Shown here: positions 35,233 to 43,551 of the stretch, in pieces
Layout: the number at the start of each line of letters is the position of its first letter
How positions within the stretch are numbered: the first letter of the stretch is position 1
Assembly (NCBI GenBank): GCA_021849045.1
Contig: JAJZTK010000004.1
Coordinates: 1 to 64,000 of the forward strand
Reading direction: 5' to 3'
Source of the DNA: Deltaproteobacteria bacterium
GTDB taxonomy: Bacteria > Desulfobacterota > Desulfuromonadia > Geobacterales > DSM-12255
Length of the DNA stretch: 64,000 nt
The notes under the pieces: model-generated
What the model was told of the DNA's origin: nothing
Seen by the model: only the letters and a program-made list of their open reading frames with translations
Databases searched by the model: none
Program-made: the position numbers and the translations under genes

Positions 35233-35478
35233 CGAAGGAACGGAAGAAGCCGACCGTGACCAAGCCGGTAATTGATGAAGAGGCTGTGCTCCGCTTTGCC
35301 GATGGGGGGGGCTGCCGGTCAGGGAAATGGGGATGCCCGGCAGGATAAGGGAGAGTTGATCCCCATTACGGTGCCGGTAAAGAGGGAGCTCTATGCCGCC
35401 CTGGAACGGGAGGCTGCCCGTAAGAAACGGACGGTCGAGGAGTTTGTCCGCCGTCTTCTGGCAAAGCACTGCGGCTGA
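35229..35478 (+). pseudogene. Ribbon-helix-helix-like partner of ParA, frameshifted at an eight-G run
   Basis: ATG at 35229 overlaps the ParA-like stop (ATGA). The frame reads MTKERKKPTVTKPVIDEEAV and continues to a run of eight G (35304-35311), after which it soon stops. Removing one G restores an 82-aa frame that ends in a typical ribbon-helix-helix-type segment (ITVPVKRELYAALEREAA; TVEEFVRRLL). It would bind DNA as a dimer and work with the ATPase. The shift could be a true mutation, a phase-variable tract or a sequencing error. Confidence 0.6.
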
Positions 35479-35499
35479 AAGATGAAGAAGCTCAGCCGG

Positions 35500-36552
35500 C
35501 TATATCCGGTGCTCCTCCACATGAAAGTGCATGGTGGCCCCGGTTACCGTGCTTCTGCCCGTGTACAGGAATATGACCACCCACAGGAGTTCCAGGAGCA
35601 GTAAAGGTGTCGGTCCCCACAGGGCCGCAGCACCCTTCGCCAGCTCGGGCAAAGCCGCAGCCGGACCCTCCAGCAGCGGCAGGAGCAGCCAGCCATAGGC
35701 GATGCTGATCACCGCCATGAACTGGTACGCCGAGACGTTTCCCCCACCGCGATAGTCGTCACGCAGGAACTCGGAGAACACCCGCCACCCCTGGGTCACG
35801 GTCAGTGCCAGCAGAAAACTGGCCGAAAACATCCCCCTACCGAAGAGGGCTATCCCCACCAGGCCGCAGACGGTATAAATGACCGCGGTCATCCCTTGCA
35901 CCGGCAGGACCTTCACCCCTTCCAGGCTGCCGGCATAGGCGGCCTTCTTCGTGGCCCCGTAAAAGACCGTGCTGTACCTACCGAAGATCCTTGCCAGGAA
36001 AGGAGGGGCAGCGGTGAGCGGTTTGCCATAACAACAGCCGAAACTGAGGCAGGCCAGTCTGCCCAGCCCTTCGCCGAAGCCGTAGCCGATGGTGATGGCG
36101 GCGATGATTGCCGCTGCCGGCACCTCCACCCCCAACGACTTTCGGAGAAAGCTGCTGCCGGCCATGGCGACCCAGGGGGCGACCAGCGTGCCGACAAAAA
36201 CGGCACCGCCGACGGTGAAGGTGTTCGCCTTTCGTTCCACCAGGCGGGCCACCAGGCGGGAAGCGGGGACGCAGACCGCCAGCATCGCGAAGAGCATGGC
36301 AAAGCTGGCCCGGGCCGGCAGGCCGACTGCGGCGAAGAGGCCGAAGGCGATGCCGGTCGCCACGACGTAGGCATTGGCCGACAGGATGCCATACCAGGTC
36401 AGGTTCACACCGCGCCACGAACCGGCGTTGTCCTTGGTCAGGGGGACCGCTGCCGCGATCTGCCAGCGCTCGGCCGGCAGGACGCGGACACCCCACCAGA
36501 GATAGCCCGTGCAGCAGAGAGCCAGCAGGGCAACCAGAAACATATCGTTCAT
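35500..36552 (-). CDS. Lgt-like (prolipoprotein diacylglyceryl transferase family-like) membrane protein
   Basis: A 350-aa protein with about seven to eight hydrophobic helices. The segment GYGFGEGLGRLACLSFGCCYG resembles the Lgt signature region (GRIGNF type), and WRVFSEFLRDDYRGGG resembles its later Arg/Glu motif, but it is clearly divergent and Cys-rich at the signature. Lgt moves diacylglycerol from phosphatidylglycerol to a protein Cys and releases glycerol-1-phosphate. Here the acceptor may be different. The start overlaps the PSD stop (ATGA). Third gene of the Pho-box operon from 39997. Confidence 0.6.
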   Translation of the reverse strand: MNDMFLVALLALCCTGYLWWGVRVLPAERWQIAAAVPLTKDNAGSWRGVNLTWYGILSANAYVVATGIAFGLFAAVGLPARASFAMLFAMLAVCVPASRLVARLVERKANTFTVGGAVFVGTLVAPWVAMAGSSFLRKSLGVEVPAAAIIAAITIGYGFGEGLGRLACLSFGCCYGKPLTAAPPFLARIFGRYSTVFYGATKKAAYAGSLEGVKVLPVQGMTAVIYTVCGLVGIALFGRGMFSASFLLALTVTQGWRVFSEFLRDDYRGGGNVSAYQFMAVISIAYGWLLLPLLEGPAAALPELAKGAAALWGPTPLLLLELLWVVIFLYTGRSTVTGATMHFHVEEHRI

Positions 36553-37559
36553 ACGGCACCTCCCCGGGCGATCAGCGAGCGAACCTGCAGATCCGTTTCC
36601 ACCAGCGGGATGTTGAACCCCTGTGAGAACCGGCTTTTCACATCAACACGCCTCATATTTTGCAGCAGGTCGTCGGCAAATTCGATCCTCCCGGGCTGGA
36701 AGATGAGAATGTCGGTGCTGCTTCCCGGTCGATAGAGACTCTTTGGCTGTCCCTTGCGCAGAAACTGGCCGGTGGAGACCGGAACCGGGTCGGCGTACTC
36801 TTCGGTTGAGTAGCATTGGACGATCTCGCCGATCATCAGCGCCACCACCTCGATCATCGCCACCAGTCCGACCCGGGTTCCTCCCGGGACATCGGTGTCG
36901 ATGATCGTCACCACCCGGCGGTTTTTGGAGAAGGGAGTCGCCATCGCGACGACCGCGGCCGGATTGCAGGAATGGTAGGCGCCGTCCAGTTCATAGATAT
37001 CGCTGACAACACCGGCAACAGGGGTGTGGTTGTAATGGTACTTGTCCGGGGTCAGCCGGAAAACGGCGAAGTCCCCGCCGCTAAACCGGTCATGCCAGTT
37101 GGTTTTTTCACCGAGCAGTTCCTCGAAGGAAAAGAACTTCCCCTTGACTAAGACGCTGGAAGAGTCACGGAACGATCCAACCAGGACCCGCGCATCGGCA
37201 GGCGAGACCACGGCCCCGGTCTCTTCAGGCATGGGCCGGTGTTCCCAGTAACGGATCCTGCGCTCAAAGACCTTGCGCGGCGTATCCAGGCTCTCCGGCG
37301 GATCAAGGCACTCCGCAAGGTCGATGCCGCACTGCGACATGAATTCCTTCTGCCGCGAAACCTTGCCGATGAACGGCGCATCGTAGTTGACGAATGCCAG
37401 CAGATCGCTCATGCGGGCGCTGGTGAGGAGCCGGAACAGGATAGGTGCATTCTCCCTGGCGCCATGATACAGCAGCTTTACCAGGCGGTCAGCGATAAGC
37501 TTCTCGGTATGCACAGTGCCGGTTCGGCGTTCCACATACTGGTGCAACGACTGAATCAT
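36549..37559 (-). CDS. psd: Phosphatidylserine decarboxylase-like protein
   Basis: A 336-aa PSD-family protein. It contains LTPDKYHYNHTPVAG, matching the family's catalytic region with its His residues, and near the C-terminus PGSSTDILIF, corresponding to the self-cleavage site that forms the pyruvoyl group (GST in most bacteria, GSS in some others). It would turn phosphatidylserine, or another serine-containing lipid or metabolite, into the ethanolamine form. Its start overlaps the stop of the 813-aa gene (ATGA) and its stop overlaps the Lgt-like start. A housekeeping psd may exist elsewhere; this one looks Pho-regulated. Confidence 0.8.
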   Translation of the reverse strand: MIQSLHQYVERRTGTVHTEKLIADRLVKLLYHGARENAPILFRLLTSARMSDLLAFVNYDAPFIGKVSRQKEFMSQCGIDLAECLDPPESLDTPRKVFERRIRYWEHRPMPEETGAVVSPADARVLVGSFRDSSSVLVKGKFFSFEELLGEKTNWHDRFSGGDFAVFRLTPDKYHYNHTPVAGVVSDIYELDGAYHSCNPAAVVAMATPFSKNRRVVTIIDTDVPGGTRVGLVAMIEVVALMIGEIVQCYSTEEYADPVPVSTGQFLRKGQPKSLYRPGSSTDILIFQPGRIEFADDLLQNMRRVDVKSRFSQGFNIPLVETDLQVRSLIARGGAV

Positions 37560-39997
37560 GAGATCATGTTCTCCATGGTACGTTTGGCGGCACGGCTGTC
37601 GTGATGGACGGAGAGCAGGAGCAGGTTGACGAGGTGAGTAAGGGTGCCGCTGTCGAGCCGCTCCCGGAGGAGGTCATCGCGGCATGCGGCCAGAAAGGAG
37701 CAGGCCCCGCCGGTGGGGAGGTGGTACAGAAACTGCCGTGTTTCCTCATCCCCCGCATCTGCCGATTGCTCCAGGCTGAGCAGGTCGTCTGCCAGGTAGC
37801 CGAGTGCTTCGACCAGATGTTCGTGACGCAGCCGTTCCCGGTAGTAACGTTCGGCACCACTGTTGAATTCCCCGGCGGTGACGGCCATCGGATTTTTTGC
37901 GCCGATCTCGTCCAGGATGCCGGCAGTCAGCCTGCCTGCCGCAGAATGCTCGTCCGGGTGCTCCAACCGACCTTCCAGGTCTGCCAGAGTCCCTTCGAGC
38001 CCAAGGATCTCCACCAGGTCCGCCCCTTCGTTCCGGATAAAGGCCACCAGGGCACGACGGTAGTCGGCCACCGTGACCCGCAGATAGCCGGGATAGCGAC
38101 GACTGGCACGCGTTTCCCTGGTCAGGGATAGAATCCGCCGCAGCAGGGTGTTGCCGGTCTGCTTGCGAACGAAAAAGGTGGGGATGCCGATGGCGGCAGC
38201 GAAAAAAATCTGCCGCCGCTCGCTCTCGATGGAAGGGTCGTCGGGGATATCACCATGATGCAACTCCCCCTTAGCCATCAGTTTGTAGGCCAGGGCCGTC
38301 ACCAGCAGTTGCAGATCTACCGCCCGCGCCATATCGGCTTCAAAGCGGGCAAAGAGACTGTAGTGGCGTCCCTCGAAGCCGGAGAAGCCCATGGCCCCGA
38401 ATTCCCGCAATTTGTAGAGCAGATAGACCGACATCTGACTGTCGAACACCCCGAGTTCGTTCAGGTCTTTGCGCAGCTTGTCACCGTTGCCCAGCCGGCC
38501 GTCCAGCGCCGGGCTGCGGGGAGTGCTGAGCAGGCAGACCAGGTAATCGATCAGTCTGAAATCCGGGACAAAGTCGCCCTTGAGTCCGAACATGCCGCTG
38601 ATCATCCGGTCGAGCCAGGGTGGGCCAAAGGGGGTTACCGGCTGGCCGAACACCGACAGGCTGGCTTTTTTCTTCCAACGCCGCCAGATCATGCGCAGGT
38701 GGGTATAGTCCAGTTCATGGGGGAGAAAGCCGAGGGCACGCTCGGGGTGGAAGTCGGTATAACCGAGCCGGTACGGGGCAGCGCTGTAACTGCCGACGAA
38801 CAGGGGAAGAAAATGCTCCACCTGCTTGATGGCCAGATCCCCCAGCTGCTTCTCGTTGCCTGTCGAAAAGCCGGAATCCCCGTTCGCCAGCAGTTTGCCA
38901 AGACGCTGGCTCCCCAGGCTGACGTGCGTGCCGTTATTGGCCAGGCTGACATTGGAGAGCGAAGGGAGTACCACCAGGTTGTTGACGATGATCCCCGCCT
39001 CGCGCAGCTTGGCGACGGCATTCAGTTGGCTGCGGGAAAGCACTTGGTGGCAGAGGTGCATGTACCGGTATTTGTCCTCCCCGCGGTCCCAGCCGGACAG
39101 GCAAGGGCTCATGAAGAGCTCCCGGTAGAAGGAGTCGGAGATCAGGCCGTTGAGCTCTTTCTGGCGGACCGGTGGATGGGGGGCAAAGTAGATGAGGGCG
39201 CGCTGGCCGTTCTCCCGCAGACAGAAATGTTCGTTGGCATACATCAGCAGCAGATGGGTGAAGAGAAACCTCTTGGCAGCTTCCCGGGCCAGGGCGGAAC
39301 CTGATCCCGTCTTTTTTCGCAGGGGGACCACGTGAAAAGAGAAGGTCTCGGGTGAGGTGTTGTCATTGAGGTAGTGCGCCATGAGACGCCGGCCGGTTTC
39401 GGCGACTTCGCGGGAAAGATCCGGCTGGCTCCCGAGGATGTCGGCCAGGGCCAGCTTGAGCAGATAACTGACCGGCAGGCGGAGCAGTTCCTCGCCATCG
39501 GGACCGACCGTCGTGAAGCGATTGGCGTCGCTGCGCCGTCCGGCAGCGACATTACGCTTATCAGCCAGCAGATCACGCTCGAACACCTGGGCGGCAAAGG
39601 TGGAGAGCACGCGGCGGGGGAACCGGACCCAACTGTTTTCCCATACCTGCTCATCGTTATCGGCGAGGAAACGCTCCAGGTCGGTGATCAGCCTCTTCGG
39701 CGCCTCGCCGGCTGCCGCACGCTTGGCAATATTGACAAAATAGTCCGAGTGCTCGATAAGCAGGGGCAGGTCAACGCTTTCCCGCCGACCGGCCACGGCC
39801 ACCTGCATTTCAGTCTCTGATCCTGCCGTAGCATCGTCAGAAGCAAACGGCAGCTGTTCGTAATCGGGCCTGCCGCTTCTATCTGACCAGCCGAGCCTGA
39901 TCATCAACTCCCGCATGGAGAGAAAGGGAGAGCCGGTGGCAGGGGGGCGCCCTTCTTGTTCTGGTGTGATCAATGTCAATGCTGTATTGTGATGCAC
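37556..39997 (-). CDS. Unknown 813-aa protein, first gene of a Pho-box operon
   Basis: A large soluble-looking protein starting at GTG 39997 with GAGGA before it. I do not recognise a family. The sequence is globular, without signal peptide or long membrane helix; a central part (ALIYFAPHPPVRQKELNGLI; LVVLPSLSNVSLANNGTHVS) looks enzymatic, and the C-terminal 250 residues are helical. It is translationally coupled to the PSD-like gene and through it to the Lgt-like gene. A three-unit Pho box with TATCGT lies 30 to 75 bp upstream. The context suggests phospholipid or aminolipid chemistry, but no activity can be named. Confidence 0.7.
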   Translation of the reverse strand: MHHNTALTLITPEQEGRPPATGSPFLSMRELMIRLGWSDRSGRPDYEQLPFASDDATAGSETEMQVAVAGRRESVDLPLLIEHSDYFVNIAKRAAAGEAPKRLITDLERFLADNDEQVWENSWVRFPRRVLSTFAAQVFERDLLADKRNVAAGRRSDANRFTTVGPDGEELLRLPVSYLLKLALADILGSQPDLSREVAETGRRLMAHYLNDNTSPETFSFHVVPLRKKTGSGSALAREAAKRFLFTHLLLMYANEHFCLRENGQRALIYFAPHPPVRQKELNGLISDSFYRELFMSPCLSGWDRGEDKYRYMHLCHQVLSRSQLNAVAKLREAGIIVNNLVVLPSLSNVSLANNGTHVSLGSQRLGKLLANGDSGFSTGNEKQLGDLAIKQVEHFLPLFVGSYSAAPYRLGYTDFHPERALGFLPHELDYTHLRMIWRRWKKKASLSVFGQPVTPFGPPWLDRMISGMFGLKGDFVPDFRLIDYLVCLLSTPRSPALDGRLGNGDKLRKDLNELGVFDSQMSVYLLYKLREFGAMGFSGFEGRHYSLFARFEADMARAVDLQLLVTALAYKLMAKGELHHGDIPDDPSIESERRQIFFAAAIGIPTFFVRKQTGNTLLRRILSLTRETRASRRYPGYLRVTVADYRRALVAFIRNEGADLVEILGLEGTLADLEGRLEHPDEHSAAGRLTAGILDEIGAKNPMAVTAGEFNSGAERYYRERLRHEHLVEALGYLADDLLSLEQSADAGDEETRQFLYHLPTGGACSFLAACRDDLLRERLDSGTLTHLVNLLLLSVHHDSRAAKRTMENMIS

Positions 39998-40027
39998 GTC
40001 ATTCCTCGGAATTCGTCTTTAATGAAC

Positions 40028-40072
40028 ACGATACACTGTCTCTGTTAACGTACGGTTACAGAGAGGTGAAAC
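40028..40072 (-). promoter_or_regulatory. Pho box and -10 for the 813-aa/PSD/Lgt-like operon
   Basis: Minus-strand units GTTTCAC (40066-40072), CTGTAAC (40055-40061) and CGTTAAC (40044-40050) at 11-bp period, then exactly 10 bp, then TATCGT (40028-40033). A further pair in the same style, ATTTCAC and TTGTAAC, lies at 40149-40166 but has no -10 at the right distance and may be an auxiliary site. Confidence 0.75.
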
Positions 40073-40292
40073 GTTAGCAACAATCGGCATTTGTGTGGGC
40101 TGTTGCACGAAAACAATCTGGAAGTGAATACTGTTGGGCGGGTCGATTGTTACAATTGTGTGAAATGTTAATGTTTGGAATGAATTGCGAAGAGTTCCGG
40201 TTGCATCATCACCAAACGTCAGTTAAATTATAAATTTATAAGTAGAAGGGATCTCACATCACACGGCACATTCATTAAGGAGAGTGAGCACT

Positions 40293-40817
40293 ATGAAGGC
40301 ACCTGACAGGGAGTTGCTGCAGTTGAAAGGGGTCGGCGAGATCCTGGGCAAGCGTTTCATCGAGGCAGGGCTTGATTCCTGTGCGAAGATCGTCGAGGCG
40401 GGTGTGGATGGTCTCAAACGCATCAAGGGGCTCAACCCCCGCATTCTTGATTCCCTGCTTGAGCAGGCTGCTCAGATTGCGGCTGTTGCAACGGTCAACA
40501 GGGAAAGTCGCGTGAATGAACTTAAGCAGTCCGTCGTAGGATTACGGGAGACGGTGCAGGGGCTTGTGACAGCATCCCGCGAGCGTTTCCCCAAAGATTT
40601 GTCCGGCAGGAAGGGACGTGCATTGACCAAGGATCTGGTGAAGATCATGGACGCCCTTGACGGAATCGAAAAGAAACTTCCCAAAAGGCTCACGCGGGCC
40701 GGTAAGGGGTTGCTCAAGGCAGAGAAAAGGGTGAGCTGTCTTACCGACGCAACCTTGCCCAAAATATCAAAGGGGTTGAAAAAGGCCCGAAAGTCATTGC
40801 GGCGGGTGTTGGCATGA
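40293..40817 (+). CDS. Basic helix-hairpin-helix protein
   Basis: A 174-aa protein from ATG 40293 after AAGGAG. Residues about 5-60 contain HhH-type motifs (LLQLKGVGEILGKRFIEAG; LKRIKGLNPRILDSLLEQA), which usually bind DNA or RNA backbone. The rest is Lys/Arg-rich and helical (KKLPKRLTRAGKGLLKAEKR; KGLKKARKSLRRVLA). Next to polyphosphate genes it may link polyphosphate granules to the nucleoid, which is inference. Its stop overlaps the next start. The upstream region has A/T-rich TATAAA (about 40230) but no good Pho box. Confidence 0.6.
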   Translation: MKAPDRELLQLKGVGEILGKRFIEAGLDSCAKIVEAGVDGLKRIKGLNPRILDSLLEQAAQIAAVATVNRESRVNELKQSVVGLRETVQGLVTASRERFPKDLSGRKGRALTKDLVKIMDALDGIEKKLPKRLTRAGKGLLKAEKRVSCLTDATLPKISKGLKKARKSLRRVLA

Positions 40818-41215
40818 TGGTGGGCCGCGACAAGGGCTCGAAGACGGGTCACGATGAAACCAGGGACGACCTGGTCAAGGAGTTGAAATACTTGCGCAGC
40901 GTCATACGTGACGTCGGCGAGGGATACATTATCCGCAAGGAAGGCGAGATAGAAGCCCTTCTCGGGTATCTGGGCGCTCTGCCGCCACGAGCGGTGAGAC
41001 AGATGTCGCGAGGCTGGCTCAAAGAGATGCGCAACCTGCCCGTCAAGCCGTCCAAGGGACGTCTCAAGGACCTGAAGCGGATCGACATGCTTCTGGAAGA
41101 TCTGCTTGATACGGTTATCGAACTGCAGGACAATACCAAGCCCAAACGGCCCAAGGCAAAAATCGGACAGTGTGCTGCGATTGAGAGCGGTTTGGGGCAG
41201 GGGGAAACGGCATAA
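40814..41215 (+). CDS. Basic helical protein of the polyphosphate cluster
   Basis: A 133-aa charged, helical protein; ATGATG at 40814/40817 overlaps the stop of the HhH gene. Lys, Arg and Glu make up much of it (DDLVKELKYLRSVIRDVGEG; PKRPKAK near the end). No family recognised. With its neighbour it forms a two-gene unit just upstream of the Pho box at 41255. It could bind polyphosphate or nucleic acid by charge, but this is a guess. Confidence 0.5.
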   Translation: MMVGRDKGSKTGHDETRDDLVKELKYLRSVIRDVGEGYIIRKEGEIEALLGYLGALPPRAVRQMSRGWLKEMRNLPVKPSKGRLKDLKRIDMLLEDLLDTVIELQDNTKPKRPKAKIGQCAAIESGLGQGETA

Positions 41216-41254
41216 CGAAGGATTGCTCATCGAATTTTCATATTTTTCGATCTG

Positions 41255-41288
41255 TTGCAACATAACTGCAACATGCGTCTGCTATGGT
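41255..41288 (+). promoter_or_regulatory. Pho box and -10 for the SixA/kinase/CHAD/Ppx operon
   Basis: Plus-strand units TTGCAAC (41255-41261) and CTGCAAC (41266-41272) with four bases between, then 10 bp, then TATGGT (41283-41288). The predicted transcript starts near 41295, ahead of the small zinc-ribbon gene. Confidence 0.65.
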
Positions 41289-41328
41289 GAACTAAATTAA
41301 AAAGTCATCTGATGCGGAGGAGAGTTAT

Positions 41329-41514
41329 ATGAAAATTGTTCCCAGGGGAGATTACTACGTTTGGCACTGTGAATGGTGCGACAGCCGCAATTCGACGATC
41401 TGGACCAGGATCGACTCGCAGATTGTCACCTGTTCGGCATGCAAGCAATCGTTTGGCATTGGCGAGGAAGGTCATTTGTTCGCTCTGGACCAGGAATTGC
41501 GGGAAGCAATATAG
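41329..41514 (+). CDS. 61-aa zinc-ribbon protein
   Basis: A very short protein with a good GGAGG eight bases before ATG. It has two Cys pairs, CEWC (about 14-17) and CSAC (about 35-38), which can bind one zinc. The remaining residues are aromatic and acidic. Function unknown. It is the first gene of the Pho-box transcript and is followed 40 bp later by the SixA-like gene. Being highly expressed and small, it could be a regulator or an adaptor. Confidence 0.65.
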   Translation: MKIVPRGDYYVWHCEWCDSRNSTIWTRIDSQIVTCSACKQSFGIGEEGHLFALDQELREAI

Positions 41515-41554
41515 GTTTTGAACCATTTAATCCATGAAAGTGCATCACTAGGCA

Positions 41555-42112
41555 ATGGCGACGATCATCATTCATCTGATCAGGCATGCTGAAGCAGTAC
41601 AAAGGGTACCCGGTGGGGTCGACGAGTTTCGCTACCTGACCTGTCGGGGCCGTTCGCGTTTCCGACGCGTGACGGCTACTCTCAAGAAACTCGGTATTGA
41701 TCCGGATTTCATCGTTACCAGTCCCAAAGTCAGAGCTATCCAGACGGCGGAGATTCTTGCCGAGGGGATCAGGTTCCGCGGCGAGGTTGTTGTCGCACAG
41801 CAGCTCGCAGACGACTTCCGGCTTGCCGGCCTGCGTGACGTGCTGATGAATTTCCCATCGGTACAGGAGATTGTTTTCGTCGGCCATGAACCGGACTTGG
41901 GGCACCTGACCACCGAATTGCTGTGTCTGTCGGGTGCAGCTACCATCAAGAAGGGTGGTGTTGTCTCGCTTCTCGTTACCTTGACGCACGGGTCACATTC
42001 CTCGGAATTCGTCAGACTCATTACTGGTGGTGGCAAGGTGGTGGAAAAGCGCGACAAGGGGATAGAGCGATTGCTGGGTATGCGCGAAAAAGCCGAAGAG
42101 GAGGGGGCATGA
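41555..42112 (+). CDS. sixA: SixA-type histidine phosphatase
   Basis: A 185-aa protein of the histidine phosphatase (phosphoglycerate-mutase-like) superfamily. The RHG motif is LIRHAEA (His about 10), the substrate Arg lies in SPKVRAIQTAEIL, and the second His in VGHEPDLG. SixA proteins remove phosphate from histidine on phosphotransfer proteins; relatives act on small phosphate esters. In this cluster, where CHAD and Ppx follow, it may work on a phosphate compound or on polyphosphate-linked signalling. A 16-aa frame starts inside its stop codon. Confidence 0.8.
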   Translation: MATIIIHLIRHAEAVQRVPGGVDEFRYLTCRGRSRFRRVTATLKKLGIDPDFIVTSPKVRAIQTAEILAEGIRFRGEVVVAQQLADDFRLAGLRDVLMNFPSVQEIVFVGHEPDLGHLTTELLCLSGAATIKKGGVVSLLVTLTHGSHSSEFVRLITGGGKVVEKRDKGIERLLGMREKAEEEGA

Positions 42113-42159
42113 AGTCATTGCTCAAGGAGTTGCGGATGCAGCAGGGATTATTAGCATGA
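42109..42159 (+). CDS. 16-residue coupling peptide between sixA and the kinase gene
   Basis: ATG at 42109 overlaps the sixA stop, with GAGGAGGGGG just before it; the frame MKSLLKELRMQQGLLA ends in a TGA that overlaps the ATG of the next gene (42156). The next gene has no near ribosome site of its own, so this mini-gene probably carries ribosomes across. The peptide is amphipathic and may have no other role. Confidence 0.4.
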   Translation: MKSLLKELRMQQGLLA

Positions 42160-42845
42160 TAGTCAACCACGAGCGGGAATGCCTGCCCGGGAGGCTCATC
42201 GCTGTCGAGGGGCTGGATGGGTCCGGCAAGTCCACCCAGATCTACCTGCTGAAGCGCTGGCTGGAGATGAAGGGCTTGAAGGTGTTTTTCACCGAATGGA
42301 ATTCCTCGTTCATCGTGAAAAAGGCCACCAGTAAAGGGAAAAAACGACAGCTGCTGACCCCCACCACCTTCAGCCTCATCCACTGCACCGACTTTGCCGA
42401 TCGCTATGAGCGGCAGATTCTGCCGCTACTGAAAGCCGGCTTTTTGGTCCTGTGCGATCGCTATATGTACACCGCCTTTGCCCGTGATGCGGTTCGGGGC
42501 TGTTCCAAGCCTTGGCTGCACAAACTTTACAGCTTTGCCTGTCATCCGGACATCACCCTCTTTTTCAACACCCCGCTGCCGGTCGCCCTCAACCGCATCC
42601 TTGGAGGCAGGCCACAGCTGAAATACCACGAAGCCGGGCTGGATATGGGACTTTCCCACGACCCTTACGAAAGTTTCCGACTCTTCCAGGGGCGGATCTA
42701 TGAAGAATATCTGGCGATGAAGGACCGTTTCGACTTTGTCGAGGTCGATGGCAGTGCATCCATCGAAGAGCAGCAACAGCGAGTCAGGGAAATAATCACC
42801 GCCAGTATTGACCTGCCGCGCTACCGCTGCAGAACCCATAGCTGA
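42156..42845 (+). CDS. Thymidylate-kinase-like P-loop kinase, first copy
   Basis: A 229-aa TMK-fold kinase. P-loop AVEGLDGSGKST; DRYMYTAFARD matches the DRY/H element; a lid-like segment follows PLPVALNRI. It lacks the EPGGT-type loop that binds dTMP in true thymidylate kinases. With the next gene it shares the segment LDMGLSHDP. PPK2 polyphosphate kinases have the same general fold, so a polyphosphate or nucleotide substrate other than dTMP is possible. A housekeeping tmk is expected elsewhere. Start coupled to the 16-aa frame. Confidence 0.75.
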   Translation: MIVNHERECLPGRLIAVEGLDGSGKSTQIYLLKRWLEMKGLKVFFTEWNSSFIVKKATSKGKKRQLLTPTTFSLIHCTDFADRYERQILPLLKAGFLVLCDRYMYTAFARDAVRGCSKPWLHKLYSFACHPDITLFFNTPLPVALNRILGGRPQLKYHEAGLDMGLSHDPYESFRLFQGRIYEEYLAMKDRFDFVEVDGSASIEEQQQRVREIITASIDLPRYRCRTHS

Positions 42846-42855
42846 GAGATATATC

Positions 42856-43536
42856 ATGCCTTTTTACGGAGAAGGAATCCCCGGTGTGGAGCTCTCGGAA
42901 CTGACCGGTCGCCTCATCGTCATCGAAGGAGCCGATGGTTCGGGCCGCTCCACCCAGATCGAAATCCTGCGGGATTACCTGGAAAACAAGGGGCACGCCA
43001 CGGTAAACGTCGGTCTGCGCCGTTCCACCCTGGTCTCGGAAGAGCTGAAAGAGGCCAAGGAAGGCAACATCCTCGGTGAAATAACCCGGAGCCTTTTTTA
43101 TGCCACCGACTTTGCCGATCAGTTGGAAAACCGGATCATTCCGGCGCTTCGGGCCGGCTTCATCGTCCTTGCCGACCGCTACATCTATACCCTCATGACC
43201 CGCGATATCGTCCGGGGCGCCGACCGGGAATGGGTCCGCTCCCTGTACGGCATTGCCCTGGTTCCGGACCTGGTCATCTACCTCAAGGTAAGCCCTCCTC
43301 AACTGGTGGAGAGAAACCTGCGCAAGAACTCCACCCTCGACTACTGGGAATCGGGTATGGACCTGGGACTTTCCCGTGACAGCTTTGACAGTTTTATCCG
43401 CTATCAGCGGATGATCCAGAAGGAGTTCGCCCTCCTGGAGGGGCAATACGGTTTCATCACCATCAACGGCAATCTTTCGGTGCGCGCCGTGGCCCGCGAG
43501 ATCAGCGCCCGCATGGTCAACATATTCGGCGAATGA
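42856..43536 (+). CDS. Thymidylate-kinase-like P-loop kinase, second copy
   Basis: A 227-aa paralogue of the preceding protein, from ATG 42856 (GAGAG upstream). P-loop VIEGADGSGRST has Arg in place of the Lys seen in the first copy (GSGKST). Shared segments include ATDFADQLENRIIPALRAGF, DRYIYTLMTRDIVRG and LDMGLSRD. It too lacks the dTMP-loop. The Lys-to-Arg change should reduce or alter phosphoryl transfer, so it may be a regulatory partner of copy one. Co-transcribed in the Pho-box operon. Confidence 0.75.
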   Translation: MPFYGEGIPGVELSELTGRLIVIEGADGSGRSTQIEILRDYLENKGHATVNVGLRRSTLVSEELKEAKEGNILGEITRSLFYATDFADQLENRIIPALRAGFIVLADRYIYTLMTRDIVRGADREWVRSLYGIALVPDLVIYLKVSPPQLVERNLRKNSTLDYWESGMDLGLSRDSFDSFIRYQRMIQKEFALLEGQYGFITINGNLSVRAVAREISARMVNIFGE

Positions 43537-43551
43537 TCGTTTGAAGCGAAA

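Noticed and set aside
38255-39304. 349-codon plus-strand frame opposite the 813-aa gene
   Set aside because: The minus frame is coupled to PSD by overlap and has a promoter; the plus frame has neither.
40149-40166. Ninth Pho box (ATTTCAC and TTGTAAC, minus strand)
   Set aside because: No acceptable -10 at 10 bp in either direction; kept only as a possible auxiliary site.
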